Source of the DNA: Frigidibacter mobilis
GTDB taxonomy: Bacteria; Pseudomonadota; Alphaproteobacteria; Rhodobacterales; Rhodobacteraceae
Length of the DNA: 64,000 nucleotides
Assembly: GCF_001620265.1 (NCBI RefSeq)
Contig: NZ_CP012661.1
Coordinates: 1,922,001-1,986,000 of the forward strand
Reading direction: 5' to 3'
The notes under the pieces are model-generated. The model was not told where the DNA came from and did not search any database. It worked only from the letters and a program-made list of their open reading frames with translations. The translations under genes and the position numbers were made by a program. Every line of letters begins with the position of its first letter. Position 1 is the first letter of the stretch. Shown in pieces: positions 1 to 9,390 of the stretch.

Positions 1-2
1 AT

Positions 3-479
3 CCGCCCGAGGCGCTCGCCGCCCACACCACCACCGAGGCTGACCACGGCCGGATCGAGACCCGCCACCACCGCGTAACCCATTGCGTCGACTGGATCTT
101 CGGGGACCGCGCCGAGCCCGGCGCACCCGCCATGCCCGGCCTCGCCACCCTCGCCTGCGTCATCGCAACGCGCGACGGCGGACCGCCCTCGACCCGATAC
201 TACCTGAGTTCCGCCCGCCTCGCCCCCCAGGCCTTCGCCGCCGCCGTCCGCGCCCACTGGGCCATCGAAAACAGCCTCCACTGGGTGCTCGACGTCACCT
301 TCGACGAGGACCGCGCCCGAAACCGCGCCGACAACGGCCCCGAAAACCTCGCCATCCTCCGCCGCCTCGCCCTCAACATCCTCAACACCGCCTTGCCAGA
401 AATGCCCGTCTCACGAAAACGAAAGCGCGCAGGATGGTCCGATAACTTCGCAAGATCCATCATCGGCCAAATGCGATAG
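3..479 (+). CDS. ISAs1-family transposase, C-terminal part (cut by window start)
   Basis: The frame is open from the first full codon to a TAG stop, so the 5' part lies outside the window. The family signature DHGRIETR appears about 13 codons in. It is followed by WAIENSLHWVLDVTFDED and a run reading RNRADNGPENLAILRRLALN, which is the conserved C-terminal block of ISAs1 (H repeat-associated) DDE transposases. The protein would cut and rejoin IS ends. No terminal inverted repeat was picked out after the stop. Intactness cannot be judged from here. Confidence 0.88.
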   Translation, partial: PPEALAAHTTTEADHGRIETRHHRVTHCVDWIFGDRAEPGAPAMPGLATLACVIATRDGGPPSTRYYLSSARLAPQAFAAAVRAHWAIENSLHWVLDVTFDEDRARNRADNGPENLAILRRLALNILNTALPEMPVSRKRKRAGWSDNFARSIIGQMR

Positions 480-579
480 CCCTGGGGGCGCGGCGCGGGG
501 CGCTTGCCGAATCACCCGCAGTCGGGCTTGATTTCCTGCGGTGTGCCTGCCTGTGCCCAACAAAGGATATGTTGTTCCA

Positions 580-1425
580 GTGAAGCTGTTTTCCGGCCCC
601 CCGCTCTCGCAATTCGCCGCCCCGGCCGCCCCCGGGCGGGCCGATATCCGGCTGGTGCCGATCCCGCGGCTGGCAGCCGGCGGGCGCTGGCGGGTCGAGG
701 CGATGCGCAGCTATTCCGAACCGCTGCTGCTGTGGTTCACCCGCGGCCAGGGCCGCATCACCGTGGCCGGCGTCACCCGCGGCTATGGCGCGCATAACGC
801 GGTCTTCATTCCCGCCGGCGTGATGCACGGCTTCGAGATCGGCCACCAGGTGCATGGCACCGCGCTGTTCTTCGGGCGCGAAAGCGATCCTGGCCTGCCG
901 CGCACCCCCCAGCACCTGCGTATCCGCGAGGCGATCGCGCAGGGCGAGCTGTCCGGGGTCCTCGATGCGGTGCAGCGCGAGATGGAGAGCACGAAGCCCG
1001 GGCATGAGCGGGCGGCACGGCACCACCTCGGCCTTGTCGGCGTCTGGCTGGAACGGCAGATGGCCGATGCCGCCGCCGATCCGGCCGCGGCCCCCCGCCC
1101 CGATGCCGCGCGGCGGCTGGCCAACCGCTTCGCCGCGCTGCTGGAGCGCAAGTATCGCTCTGGCCTCAAGGTCGGCGATCTGGCGGCAGAGCTTGGCGTG
1201 ACCCCGACCCACCTGACGCGGGTCTGCAACCGCACCTGCGGGCGCACCGCCCATGAGTTGCTGGCCGACCGCAGGATGCATGAGGCGCGACGCCTGCTGG
1301 CCGATACCAGGCTGCCGGTGCGCGATGTGTCCGCCAGCCTCGGCTTTGCCTCGCCGGCCTATTTCACCCGCGCCTTCCAGGGCAGCACCGGCAAGACGCC
1401 GAGCGATTTCCGCCGCCAGACCTGA
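580..1425 (+). CDS. AraC-family transcriptional regulator
   Basis: This is a 281-residue regulator with an N-terminal cupin-like sensor (a GYGAHNAVFIPAGVMHGF stretch typical of AraC ligand domains). Its C-terminal double helix-turn-helix has LKVGDLAAELGVTPTHLTRV followed by VRDVSASLGFASPAYFTRAF. GTG 580 was chosen because AAAGGA lies about 12 nt upstream; an in-frame GTG at 541 is possible but has no such site. The peptide-type ABC importer follows on the same strand after about 270 bp, so the protein may control it. The ligand is unknown. Confidence 0.85.
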   Translation: MKLFSGPPLSQFAAPAAPGRADIRLVPIPRLAAGGRWRVEAMRSYSEPLLLWFTRGQGRITVAGVTRGYGAHNAVFIPAGVMHGFEIGHQVHGTALFFGRESDPGLPRTPQHLRIREAIAQGELSGVLDAVQREMESTKPGHERAARHHLGLVGVWLERQMADAAADPAAAPRPDAARRLANRFAALLERKYRSGLKVGDLAAELGVTPTHLTRVCNRTCGRTAHELLADRRMHEARRLLADTRLPVRDVSASLGFASPAYFTRAFQGSTGKTPSDFRRQT

Positions 1426-1695
1426 GCGCAGCGCAGCCGCCTTCCGTAGCGGCACCCGGATTAATCGCGCCGCACTGGGTTGACCCCCGGGCATCGCTCC
1501 TCTTTGTTGCGCGCCATGTCGTTTTTGGGCGCTATACCGCCGAAACCAGGCGTTGACGCTTTGTTACAATCCGTGCGGAATGTGCGGGTGAGACTTCGCC
1601 CGCCCCGCCCGCCGGCCCGAAGTGCAACGCGACCGACCCCGCGGCCGGACATAAAGAACACGGACCTCGTTCCATCTCACAGGGAGTTTAACCAC

Positions 1696-3351
1696 ATGAC
1701 CAAGCACCAGATCTTCGGCAAGCGCCTGCATCCGGCGGTGACGCTCTATGCCGAAGAATGCAAGGCGGGGCTGATGAGCCGCCGTGAATTCCTGACCCGC
1801 GCCTCGGCGCTCGGGGCGACGAGCGTTGCGGCCTATGGCCTGCTGGGGATGAAGGCGCCGGCTGTGGCGCAGGAAACCCCGGTGTCCGGCGGCACCCTGC
1901 GGATGGACATGGATACCAAGGCGCTGAAGGATCCGCGTACCTATGACTGGTCGCAGCTGGCCAACTTCACCCGCGGCTGGCTGGAATACCTGGTCGAATA
2001 CCAGGCCGACGGCACCTTCCGCGGCATGTTGCTGGAAAGCTGGGAGGTGAATGACGACGCCACCGAATACACGCTGAAGGTGCGCCCCAATGTGAGCTGG
2101 AGCAATGGCGACGCCTTCACTGCCGCAGATGTGGCCCATAACATCACCCGCTGGACCGATGCCACGGTCGAGGGCAACTCGATGGCCGGCCGGATGTCGG
2201 CGCTGGCCGACGAGACCACCAAGATGGCACGCGAGGGTGCGATCACTGTGGTCGATGACCTGACCGTCAAGCTGACCCTGTCCACCCCCGACATAGCCGT
2301 CATCGCCAACTTTGCCGATTATCCGGCGCTGGTCGTGCACCAGTCCTATGACAATGGCGATCCCTCGGTGAACCCGATCGGCACCGGCCCCTACCTGCCC
2401 GAGACCAACGAGGTCGGCGTCAAGCAGGTGCTGGTCAGGAACGAGGCCCACAGCTGGTGGGGCACCGAGGTCTATGGCGGGCCGTATCTGGACCGTATCG
2501 AATATGTCGATTACGGCACCGACCCCTCGGCACTGGTCGCCGCGGCCGAGGCCGAAGAGATCGACATGACCTATCAGACCGTGTCGGAATTCGTCGAGAT
2601 CTTCGACGGGCTCGGCTGGACCAAATCCGAGGCGGTGACGGCGGCGACGCTGGCGGTGCGCTTCAACCAGGGCAACGCGCCCTATGACAACCGCGATGTC
2701 CGCCGCGCCCTGCAGATGGCCGTCGACAATGCGGTGGTGCTGGAACTGGGCTATTCGGGCCTCGGCACCGTGGCGGAAAACCACCATGTCTGCCCGATCC
2801 ATCCCGAATATGCCGAACTGCCGCCGCTGGTCGTCGATCCCGCCGGCGCCAAGGCGCTGCTGGAAAGCGCCGGCCATGCCGATACGGAATTCGAGCTGAT
2901 CTCGATCGACGATGCCTGGCAGGCGGCGACCTGCGACGCGGTGGCGGCGCAGATCCGCGATGCCGGCATCAACATCAAGCGCACGATCCTGCCGGGCTCG
3001 ACCTTCTGGAACGACTGGACCAAGTATCCGTTCTCGGCGACCGAATGGAACATGCGCCCGCTGGGTGTGCAGGTTCTGCAATCGGCCTACAAATCGGGCG
3101 TGGCCTGGAACGAGGCGGCCTTCAGCAACGCTGAATTCGATGCCGAGCTCGACAAGGCGATGGCGATTGCCGACGCTGATGCACGCCGCGAGTCGATGGC
3201 CAAGCTGGAGAAGATCATGCAGGACGAGGGCGTGCTGATCCAACCCTACTGGCGCTCGCTCTACCGCCACATGACCGACCGGGTGCGGGGCGCCGACATG
3301 CACCCGACCTTCGAGCATCACCACTACAAGTGGTGGATGACCGAGGCCTGA
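1696..3351 (+). CDS. ABC transporter substrate-binding protein, peptide (SBP_bac_5) family
   Basis: This is a 551-residue periplasmic solute receptor of the Dpp/Opp class. The N-terminus carries a twin-arginine export signal (SRREFL near residue 28, then an Ala/Gly-rich hydrophobic stretch ending in AVAQE), so it probably leaves the cytoplasm folded by Tat. Family features include a GTGPY motif and a long lobe-swapped fold. ATG 1696 has AGGGAG 9 nt upstream. The upstream in-frame extension to 1480 lacks such a site and would bury the Tat signal. Two permeases and a fused ATPase follow. The substrate may be a peptide, opine or other amine and cannot be read from sequence. Confidence 0.9.
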   Translation: MTKHQIFGKRLHPAVTLYAEECKAGLMSRREFLTRASALGATSVAAYGLLGMKAPAVAQETPVSGGTLRMDMDTKALKDPRTYDWSQLANFTRGWLEYLVEYQADGTFRGMLLESWEVNDDATEYTLKVRPNVSWSNGDAFTAADVAHNITRWTDATVEGNSMAGRMSALADETTKMAREGAITVVDDLTVKLTLSTPDIAVIANFADYPALVVHQSYDNGDPSVNPIGTGPYLPETNEVGVKQVLVRNEAHSWWGTEVYGGPYLDRIEYVDYGTDPSALVAAAEAEEIDMTYQTVSEFVEIFDGLGWTKSEAVTAATLAVRFNQGNAPYDNRDVRRALQMAVDNAVVLELGYSGLGTVAENHHVCPIHPEYAELPPLVVDPAGAKALLESAGHADTEFELISIDDAWQAATCDAVAAQIRDAGINIKRTILPGSTFWNDWTKYPFSATEWNMRPLGVQVLQSAYKSGVAWNEAAFSNAEFDAELDKAMAIADADARRESMAKLEKIMQDEGVLIQPYWRSLYRHMTDRVRGADMHPTFEHHHYKWWMTEA

Positions 3352-3375
3352 TCGCCGCAAGGCACTGACGGCCCC

Positions 3376-3406
3376 GGGGGAAGGCGGCTGCCGCCTTCCC
3401 CCTTTT
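3376..3406 (+). terminator. Rho-independent terminator-like hairpin after the receptor gene
   Basis: A perfect 12-bp stem (GGGGGAAGGCGG / CCGCCTTCCCCC) with a 3-nt loop is followed by TTTT. It lies 25 bp after the receptor stop and before the permeases. It probably reduces read-through, giving more receptor than membrane subunits, an arrangement usual in importer operons. Confidence 0.75.
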
Positions 3407-3492
3407 CGACAAGACCCCCGGAAGGCGGCTGCCGCCTTCCCCCTTTTCGACAGAACCGGGAAGGCACCTGCCGCCCTCCCCCTTTGCCACTC
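3376..3492 (+). repeat. Three tandem copies of a terminator-like palindrome
   Basis: The hairpin unit begins at about 3379, 3420 and 3459 (period 41 and 39 bp). Copies 1 and 2 share GGAAGGCGGCTGCCGCCTTC and are followed by CCCTTTTCGACA. Copy 3 has diverged (GGAAGGCACCTGCCGCCCTC). The array fills most of the gap between the receptor and first permease genes. Confidence 0.85.
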
Positions 3493-3536
3493 CCCACCCT
3501 GCCGCATGATCGCGCGGGGTCCGAAGGGATAGCCGG

Positions 3537-4580
3537 ATGCTGAACTTCCTTCTCAGGCGGACCCTCACGATGGTGGCGACGGCGCTCGTCCTCACCTTCG
3601 TGGTGTTCTGGCTGACAAACCTGCCGCCGAACCTGGAAAAGCTGGCCAAGTCCGAGGGCAATGCCCGGATGACCGATCCCGAGGTCGCCAGCTGGCTGGA
3701 AAGCAACGGCCATGCGCAACCGCTGGTCCGGCGCTATGGCGAATGGCTGGGCGTCGCGCCGGGCTGGACCCATGAGCGCGGCGGCGTGCTCAGCGGCCGC
3801 TGCATCGCCCGCGGCGCGGCACCCGAGGACAGCCCGCGCTTCTGCGGGGTGCTGCAGGGCTATTGGGGGCAGTCCACCGTCTTCAAGGCGCCGGTGTCCG
3901 AGATCATCGCAACCCGGCTGTCGCTGACCGGGATCCTGATGTTCTGGGTGATGGTGCTGATGGTGCCTTCGGCGCTGCTGATCGGCATCCTGGCCGGGAT
4001 GCGCGAGGGCTCGCGGCTCGACCGCACCCTGTCGACCGTCTCCATCGCCACCACGGCGACGCCTGAATATGTCTCGGGCGTGATCCTGATCGCGGTGTTC
4101 TCCTCCTCGATGGTCGGGCTGAAATGGTTCAAGGGCACTGCCGCCAGCGCGATGGACGGCATCACCTTCGAGAATTTCTTCCTGCCGGTGTTGACCATCG
4201 CCCTTTACGGCATGGGTTATATCGCCCGCATGACCCGTGCCAGCATGTCCGAGGTGATGACCGCGCAATATATCCGCACCGCCCGGCTGAAGGGCGCCAG
4301 CTTTGGCCGCGTGGTGATGCGTCACGCGCTGCGCAACGCGTTGATCGCGCCCTTCACCGTCATCATGCTGCAGTTCCCCTGGCTGCTGAACGGCGTGGTG
4401 ATCGTCGAGACGCTGTTCAGCTTCAAGGGCTTCGGCTGGACGCTGGTGCAGGCCGCCGGCAACAATGACATCCAGCTGCTGCTGGGATGCTCGGTGGTGG
4501 CGGTGGCGGTGGTTCTGGTGACGCAGGCGATATCCGATGTCGGATATGTGTTGCTGAACCCGCGGATCCGGGTGTCGTGA
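3537..4580 (+). CDS. ABC transporter permease, DppB/OppB type
   Basis: This is a 347-residue inner-membrane subunit of a peptide-type importer. It starts with a membrane helix and has a periplasmic loop of about 90 residues, then five further helices. The loop of the binding-protein-dependent permease signature is visible near residues 240-270 (TARLKGASFGRVVMRHALRN), which docks on the ATPase. The cysteine-containing periplasmic loop (SGRCIARG and SPRFCGV) is longer than in textbook DppB. The gene overlaps the next permease by one base (TGATG), so the two are translationally coupled. Confidence 0.9.
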   Translation: MLNFLLRRTLTMVATALVLTFVVFWLTNLPPNLEKLAKSEGNARMTDPEVASWLESNGHAQPLVRRYGEWLGVAPGWTHERGGVLSGRCIARGAAPEDSPRFCGVLQGYWGQSTVFKAPVSEIIATRLSLTGILMFWVMVLMVPSALLIGILAGMREGSRLDRTLSTVSIATTATPEYVSGVILIAVFSSSMVGLKWFKGTAASAMDGITFENFFLPVLTIALYGMGYIARMTRASMSEVMTAQYIRTARLKGASFGRVVMRHALRNALIAPFTVIMLQFPWLLNGVVIVETLFSFKGFGWTLVQAAGNNDIQLLLGCSVVAVAVVLVTQAISDVGYVLLNPRIRVS

Positions 4581-5728
4581 TGGAAGATCTCGGCTGGCCC
4601 GCAATCCTCCTTCGCCTCGTGCAGCAGTTCTGGCCGGTCTGGCTGGCGCTGGCGGTGGTCTTCGTGCCCTCGCTGCATTACCGCCGCCGCACCGGGCTTT
4701 ATGGTCGTCTGTTCGACAACCCCTTAGGGATGGTCGGCTTCGGGTTGGTGATGTTCTGGGTGTTCACCGCGCTCTTTGCCGATCTGGTGCTGGCCTTCGA
4801 CCCGCTGGGGCAGATCGCGCAGATGAAGAACAAGGTGCCGGGCTCGATCACGCCGGGCGGCGGCGTCTATCTGCTGGGCGGCGATCATCTGGGGCGCGAC
4901 GTGTTCAGCCGCATGGTCATGGGCGCCCGCCGGGTGCTGGAGATTGCGCCCGCCGCCACCGTCTTTGCCTTCATGGTCGGGGTCACGCTCGGCCTGCCGG
5001 CGGGCTATCGCGGCGGGCGGCTGGATGCGGGCCTCTCGTTCATCGCCAACCTCGTACTCGCCTTCCCGGTGATCTTGCTGTTCTACCTGCTGGTCACGCC
5101 CGAGATCCGCTCCACCGGCCTGCCGGTCGCGCTGGCGGCGGTGCTGTTCCTGTTCCCGGTGGTGTTCTTCACCGTGCTGTGGAACAGCCGCTTCTTCACC
5201 CATCCGGCCAAGCGCAACCTCTATGTGGGCGTCACGCTGCTGCTTGGCCTCTGGGCCTGGTCCGGCCTGGCCTTCAACGCCGATCCCCTGGGCGTGTGGA
5301 GCATGGAGCCGAACATGCTCAACGTCTTCGTGTCGGTGGTGTTCGTCAACGCGCCCACCGTGTTCCGCATCGTCCGCGGCATCGTGATGGACATCAAGAC
5401 CCGCGACTATGTTGCCGCCGCCCAGACCCGCGGCGAGGGTCCCTGGTACATCATGCTGTGGGAGATCCTGCCCAATGCCCGCGGCCCGCTGATCGTCGAT
5501 TTCTGCCTGCGCATCGGCTACACCACCATCCTTCTGGGCACGCTCGGCTTCTTCGGCCTCGGTGTCAGCCCCGAAAGCCCGGACTGGGGGTCGACCATCA
5601 ATGCCGGGCGGCGGCTGCTGACCATCGCGCCGCACCCCGCCATCGTGCCCGCCCTTGCCCTGCTCAGCCTGGTGCTGGGGCTGAACCTGCTGGCCGATGC
5701 GCTGCGCGAGGAAAGCCTGAAGGACTGA
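4580..5728 (+). CDS. ABC transporter permease, DppC/OppC type
   Basis: This is a 382-residue permease. ATG 4580 shares its A with the TGA of the upstream gene, and the longer frame from 4487 lies inside that gene and was rejected. The family entry segment (residues about 45-70) and the EAA-type loop (AAQTRGEGPWYIMLWEILPN) are present, followed by the usual GVSPESPDWGSTINAG ending. Between residues about 165 and 245 there is an extra hydrophobic insertion not found in E. coli DppC, adding perhaps two or three membrane segments. It pairs with the DppB-like subunit to form the pore. Confidence 0.88.
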   Translation: MEDLGWPAILLRLVQQFWPVWLALAVVFVPSLHYRRRTGLYGRLFDNPLGMVGFGLVMFWVFTALFADLVLAFDPLGQIAQMKNKVPGSITPGGGVYLLGGDHLGRDVFSRMVMGARRVLEIAPAATVFAFMVGVTLGLPAGYRGGRLDAGLSFIANLVLAFPVILLFYLLVTPEIRSTGLPVALAAVLFLFPVVFFTVLWNSRFFTHPAKRNLYVGVTLLLGLWAWSGLAFNADPLGVWSMEPNMLNVFVSVVFVNAPTVFRIVRGIVMDIKTRDYVAAAQTRGEGPWYIMLWEILPNARGPLIVDFCLRIGYTTILLGTLGFFGLGVSPESPDWGSTINAGRRLLTIAPHPAIVPALALLSLVLGLNLLADALREESLKD

Positions 5729-5732
5729 TGCC

Positions 5733-7805
5733 ATGACAGACCAGACCCCCATCCTTGAAATCGAGAACCTGTCGATCAGCTTCTTCACCCGCACCCGCGA
5801 GATTCCGGCGGTGATGGATTTCTCCTGCAAGGTGATGCCGGGCGAGGCGATGGGGCTGGTGGGCGAGTCGGGCTGCGGCAAGTCCACCGTGGCGCTCGGG
5901 GTGATGCGCGACCTGGGCCGCAACGGGCGCATCACCGGCGGCAGCATCCGCTTCAAGGGCCGCGACATCACCCGCATGGGCGAGCGCGAGTTGCGCGACC
6001 TGCGCGGGCGCGAGATTGCGATGATCTATCAGGAGCCGATGGCCAGCCTGAACCCCGCTATGAAGATCGGCGCGCAGCTGGCCGAGGTGCCGCTGATCCA
6101 CGAGAAGATCGGCAAGGCCGAGGCCTGGGCCCGCGCCCGCGCCATCATCGAGGATGTGCGTCTGCCCGACCCGGACCGCATCCTGCAGGCCTGGCCGCAT
6201 CAGCTCTCGGGCGGGCAGCAGCAGCGGATCGTGATTGCGATGGCACTGATGTCGCGCCCGTCCCTGCTGATCCTGGACGAGCCGACCACTGCGCTTGACG
6301 TGACGGTCGAGGCGGGCATCGTCGATCTGGTCCGCGATCTGGCGGAAAAGCACGGCACCTCAATGCTGTTCATCAGCCACAACCTTGGGCTTGTGATGGA
6401 TGTCTGCGACCGGCTTTGCGTGATGTACTCGGGCGAGGCGGTGGAGACGGGCGACGTGACCGAGGTCTTCTCGGAAATGCGCCACCCCTATACGCAGGCC
6501 CTGTTCCGCTCCATCCCGCGGCCCGGCGCCGACAAGTCCGCGCGGCCGCTGGTGGCGATCCCGGGCAACTTCCCGCTGCCGCATGAACGCCCGCCCGGCT
6601 GCAACTTCGGCCCCCGCTGCGATTATTTCGTCGAGGGGCGCTGTGATGCGCAAGAGATCCCGATGCTTCCCGCCGACAGCACACCCCGTCACAACAGCCG
6701 CTGCATCCGCGTGGATGAAATCGACTGGGACGCGCCCCCTGCCCTCGCCGCCAGTGCCGAGCCGGTGCCGCCGGGCGAGGTGGTGATCGAGGCCGCGGAC
6801 CTGCGCAAATACTACGAAACCGCCCCCGGCCTGTTCGGCGGCGGCACAGCGAAGATCGTCAAGGCGAACGAGCAGATCGACTTTTCCGCCCGCGCCGGCG
6901 AGACGCTGGCCATCGTCGGGGAATCGGGTTGCGGCAAGTCCACCCTCGCCAAGGTGCTGATGGGGCTGGAGGTCGCCAGCGCCGGCACCGTCACCCTGAA
7001 CGGCGAGCAGATCCAGCAGCTGCCGGTGGAAAAGCGCGGGCCGGCGCTGATTTCCAGCCTGCAGATGGTGTTCCAGAACCCGTTCGACACGCTGAACCCG
7101 TCGATGTCCATCGGCGCCCAGATCATCCGCGCGCTGGAGATTTTCCAGATCGGCAGCAGCGCCGCCGACCGCCATGACCGGATGCTGCAGTTGCTGGATC
7201 TGGTGAAGCTGCCGCGCGAATTTGCCACCCGCAAGCCGCGCCAGCTCTCGGGCGGGCAGAAGCAGCGCGTCGGCATTGCCCGCGCCTTTGCCGGCGAGGC
7301 GAAGGTGGTGGTCGCCGACGAGCCCGTCTCGGCTCTGGATGTCTCGGTGCAGGCGGCGGTGACCGATCTTTTGATGGAGATCCAGCGCAAGAACCGCACC
7401 ACGCTGCTGTTCATCAGCCATGACCTTGGCATCGTGCGCTATCTCAGCGACCGGGTGCTGGTGATGTACCTGGGCCATGTGGTCGAGATCGGCAGCACGG
7501 CCGAAGTGTTCTCGCCGCCCTTCCACCCCTATACCGAGGCGTTGCTGTCCGCGGTGCCCGTCGCCGACCCGCGGGTCACGCGCAAGCGCATCGTGCTGCA
7601 GGGCGATATCCCAAGCGCGATGAACCCGCCGCCCGGCTGCCCGTTCCAGACCCGCTGCCGCTGGAAACCGCTGGTACCGGGGAACCGCTGCGAGACGGTG
7701 GTTCCCGACCTGCGTGCCATCGCCGGCGGCCACCGCGTCAAGTGCCACCTGACCGATGACCAGCTTGCCACGATGGAGCCGGTGATCGAGGTCGCGGCGG
7801 GTTAG
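5733..7805 (+). CDS. Fused dipeptide-type ABC transporter ATP-binding protein (DppD-DppF fusion)
   Basis: This 690-residue protein holds two complete ATPase modules in one chain. Walker A motifs GESGCGKST occur near residues 44 and 394. ABC signatures LSGGQQQR and LSGGQKQR follow, each with Walker B (LLILDEPTT, VVVADEPVS). Each half ends in the oligopeptide-transporter C-terminal domain with paired cysteines (CNFGPRCDY, CPFQTRCRW). It would energise the two upstream permeases as an internally paired motor. Its stop overlaps the convergent small gene by 4 bp. Confidence 0.93.
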   Translation: MTDQTPILEIENLSISFFTRTREIPAVMDFSCKVMPGEAMGLVGESGCGKSTVALGVMRDLGRNGRITGGSIRFKGRDITRMGERELRDLRGREIAMIYQEPMASLNPAMKIGAQLAEVPLIHEKIGKAEAWARARAIIEDVRLPDPDRILQAWPHQLSGGQQQRIVIAMALMSRPSLLILDEPTTALDVTVEAGIVDLVRDLAEKHGTSMLFISHNLGLVMDVCDRLCVMYSGEAVETGDVTEVFSEMRHPYTQALFRSIPRPGADKSARPLVAIPGNFPLPHERPPGCNFGPRCDYFVEGRCDAQEIPMLPADSTPRHNSRCIRVDEIDWDAPPALAASAEPVPPGEVVIEAADLRKYYETAPGLFGGGTAKIVKANEQIDFSARAGETLAIVGESGCGKSTLAKVLMGLEVASAGTVTLNGEQIQQLPVEKRGPALISSLQMVFQNPFDTLNPSMSIGAQIIRALEIFQIGSSAADRHDRMLQLLDLVKLPREFATRKPRQLSGGQKQRVGIARAFAGEAKVVVADEPVSALDVSVQAAVTDLLMEIQRKNRTTLLFISHDLGIVRYLSDRVLVMYLGHVVEIGSTAEVFSPPFHPYTEALLSAVPVADPRVTRKRIVLQGDIPSAMNPPPGCPFQTRCRWKPLVPGNRCETVVPDLRAIAGGHRVKCHLTDDQLATMEPVIEVAAG

Positions 7806-8059
7806 ACCGCCACCGCCTCGATGCCGATGGAGCGCTTCTTCAGCTCGGAATACATCGCCGGCAGCACCCGCGGCTTGTTCACCGCAGACCGCAGCGCCTC
7901 GCCCAGTTGCGCCTCGCCTGCCTTGCCCTGCACCCGCCAGACCAGCCGGCGCTTGACGCCGTCGTCATAGACGATCTCGAACCCGCCGGTGCGGCCCTTG
8001 CGAATGCCCAGAAAGTCGAAGCCCCCGCAGGAACTGTGGAATGTCGATAGGGTTGCCAT
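7802..8059 (-). CDS. Small conserved-looking protein of unknown function
   Basis: This encodes 85 residues with no signal peptide or membrane segment. A basic middle part (DDGVKRRLVWRVQGKAG) alternates with hydrophobic strands, suggesting a small folded cytosolic protein. ATG 8059 has GAGGAGG about 12 nt upstream; an in-frame ATG at 8080 is an alternative. It is convergent with the fused ATPase gene, overlapping it by 4 bp, and lies downstream of the rplM-rpsI terminator. I do not recognise the family. Confidence 0.6.
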   Translation of the reverse strand: MATLSTFHSSCGGFDFLGIRKGRTGGFEIVYDDGVKRRLVWRVQGKAGEAQLGEALRSAVNKPRVLPAMYSELKKRSIGIEAVAV

Positions 8060-8210
8060 GTGTTTGCTCTGCCTCCTCATGCCCCGATTTTCGGGTGCTT
8101 TTATGAAGAGAGTGTTGATTTTTGCCGCCTTCCCGTCAATCCGCCCGCGATCACGTTCGCGCGGGCGGGAGGCGCGGCGGCAACAGGGCGTGGCTCCCCT
8201 GCAACAACGC

Positions 8211-8241
8211 AAAAGGCGCGAGGGTTGCCCCCCGCGCCTTT
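8211..8241 (-). terminator. Terminator of rplM-rpsI
   Basis: Read on the minus strand, AAAGGCGCG pairs with CGCGCCTTT across a 12-nt interval that can add GGG/CCC pairs, and the 3' arm ends in a T run. It sits 21 bp after the rpsI stop. Confidence 0.75.
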
Positions 8242-8261
8242 CGTGTAACCGTCCCGAAGAC

Positions 8262-8759
8262 TTAGCGCTTCGAGAACTGGAAGCTGCGGCGGGCCTTGGC
8301 CTTGCCGTATTTCTTGCGTTCCACCACGCGGCTGTCGCGGGTCAGGAAGCCGGCGGCCTTCAGCGCGGCGCGCAGGCTGGGTTCATAAAGCTGCAGCGCT
8401 TTCGACACGCCGTGCTTCACCGCACCGGCCTGGCCCGAAAGCCCGCCACCGGCAACGGTCGCCATCACGTCGAACTGGCCCTCGACGCCGGCAACCGTGA
8501 ACGGCTGGCGCAGGATCATCTGCAGCACCGGGCGGGCGAAGTAGACCGCCATTTCCTTGCCGTTGACGATGACCTTGCCGGAACCCGGCTTGATCCAGAC
8601 GCGGGCGACCGCGTTCTTGCGCTTGCCGGTCGCATAGGCGCGGCCAAGCGAGTCGCGCTGCGGCAGGCGGGGGGCGAGTTCGACAACGGGGGCTGCGGCG
8701 GCAGAGGTGCCCGCAACGGCATCCTTCAGGTCGTCGAGTGTCTTGATTTCATCGGCCAT
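8262..8759 (-). CDS. rpsI: 30S ribosomal protein S9
   Basis: This 165-residue small-subunit protein has an acidic, Ala-rich N-terminal extension of about 35 residues, as in alphaproteobacteria. The S9 core follows ([36 protein letters not shown]). The C-terminus is the basic tail RRSFQFSKR, which reaches the ribosomal P site. It starts 2 bp after the rplM stop and is cotranscribed with it. Confidence 0.98.
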   Translation of the reverse strand: MADEIKTLDDLKDAVAGTSAAAAPVVELAPRLPQRDSLGRAYATGKRKNAVARVWIKPGSGKVIVNGKEMAVYFARPVLQMILRQPFTVAGVEGQFDVMATVAGGGLSGQAGAVKHGVSKALQLYEPSLRAALKAAGFLTRDSRVVERKKYGKAKARRSFQFSKR

Positions 8760-8761
8760 CT

Positions 8762-9226
8762 TCAGGCGCTCCGGGTGTTCTTCGGGTTCAGCGTCTTGAC
8801 ATCCAGCACGGCGGGCTGCTGCGCCTCGTGCGGATGGGCGGCACCGGCATAGACGCGCAGGTTCGACATCTGTTCGCGGCCAAGGCGGTTGCGCGAGATC
8901 ATGCGCTCCACGGCCTTGATGACCACACGCTCAGGGTGCGCGCCGTCCAGCACTTGCGCCGCGGTGCGGAACTTGATCCCGCCCGGGTGGCCCGTGTGCC
9001 AGTAGTAACGCTTGTCGGCGCGCTTGTTGCCGGTCATCTGCACCTTGTCGGCATTGATGATGATCACGTTGTCGCCCATATCCATGTGCGGCGTGAAGGT
9101 CGGCTTGTGCTTGCCACGAAGGTGCATGGCGACGATCGTGGCGAGGCGGCCCAGAACAACGCCTTCGGCGTCGATCAGGATCCACTTCTTCTCGATGTCC
9201 GCCGGGGTCGCGGTAAAGGTTTTCAT
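8762..9226 (-). CDS. rplM: 50S ribosomal protein L13
   Basis: This is a 154-residue large-subunit assembly protein. The L13 hallmarks [17 protein letters not shown] at the N-terminus and [16 protein letters not shown] in the middle are present. ATG 9226 was chosen because it gives the normal L13 N-terminus, although the frame runs upstream to 9346. It is the first gene of the rplM-rpsI operon. Confidence 0.98.
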   Translation of the reverse strand: MKTFTATPADIEKKWILIDAEGVVLGRLATIVAMHLRGKHKPTFTPHMDMGDNVIIINADKVQMTGNKRADKRYYWHTGHPGGIKFRTAAQVLDGAHPERVVIKAVERMISRNRLGREQMSNLRVYAGAAHPHEAQQPAVLDVKTLNPKNTRSA

Positions 9227-9337
9227 CGGGTCTTGCCCCTTTGGCTGACGGATAGATGGGTGCCGGTTGAGGGCGCCCGCATTCGGATGGGGGCTTATCC
9301 GGCATGTCGCATCACAGGTCAAGAGCCGTTCTTCGGA

Positions 9338-9367
9338 ATTATACAAGCAAAATCAATGCATTGTGAA
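9338..9367 (-). promoter_or_regulatory. Probable sigma-70 promoter of rplM-rpsI
   Basis: On the minus strand a TTCACA box (9367-9362) is followed by an 18-bp spacer and a perfect TATAAT (9343-9338). The surroundings are AT-rich, in contrast to the rest of the window. This predicts a leader of roughly 105 nt before the rplM ATG. Confidence 0.6.
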
Positions 9368-9390
9368 ATAGGTATTAATTTACCCCAACC

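Noticed and set aside
1564..3507. 647-codon open frame on the minus strand opposite the receptor gene
   Set aside because: It is a shadow of the high-GC codon pattern of the real gene, with no domain pattern and His/Arg/Gly-rich composition.
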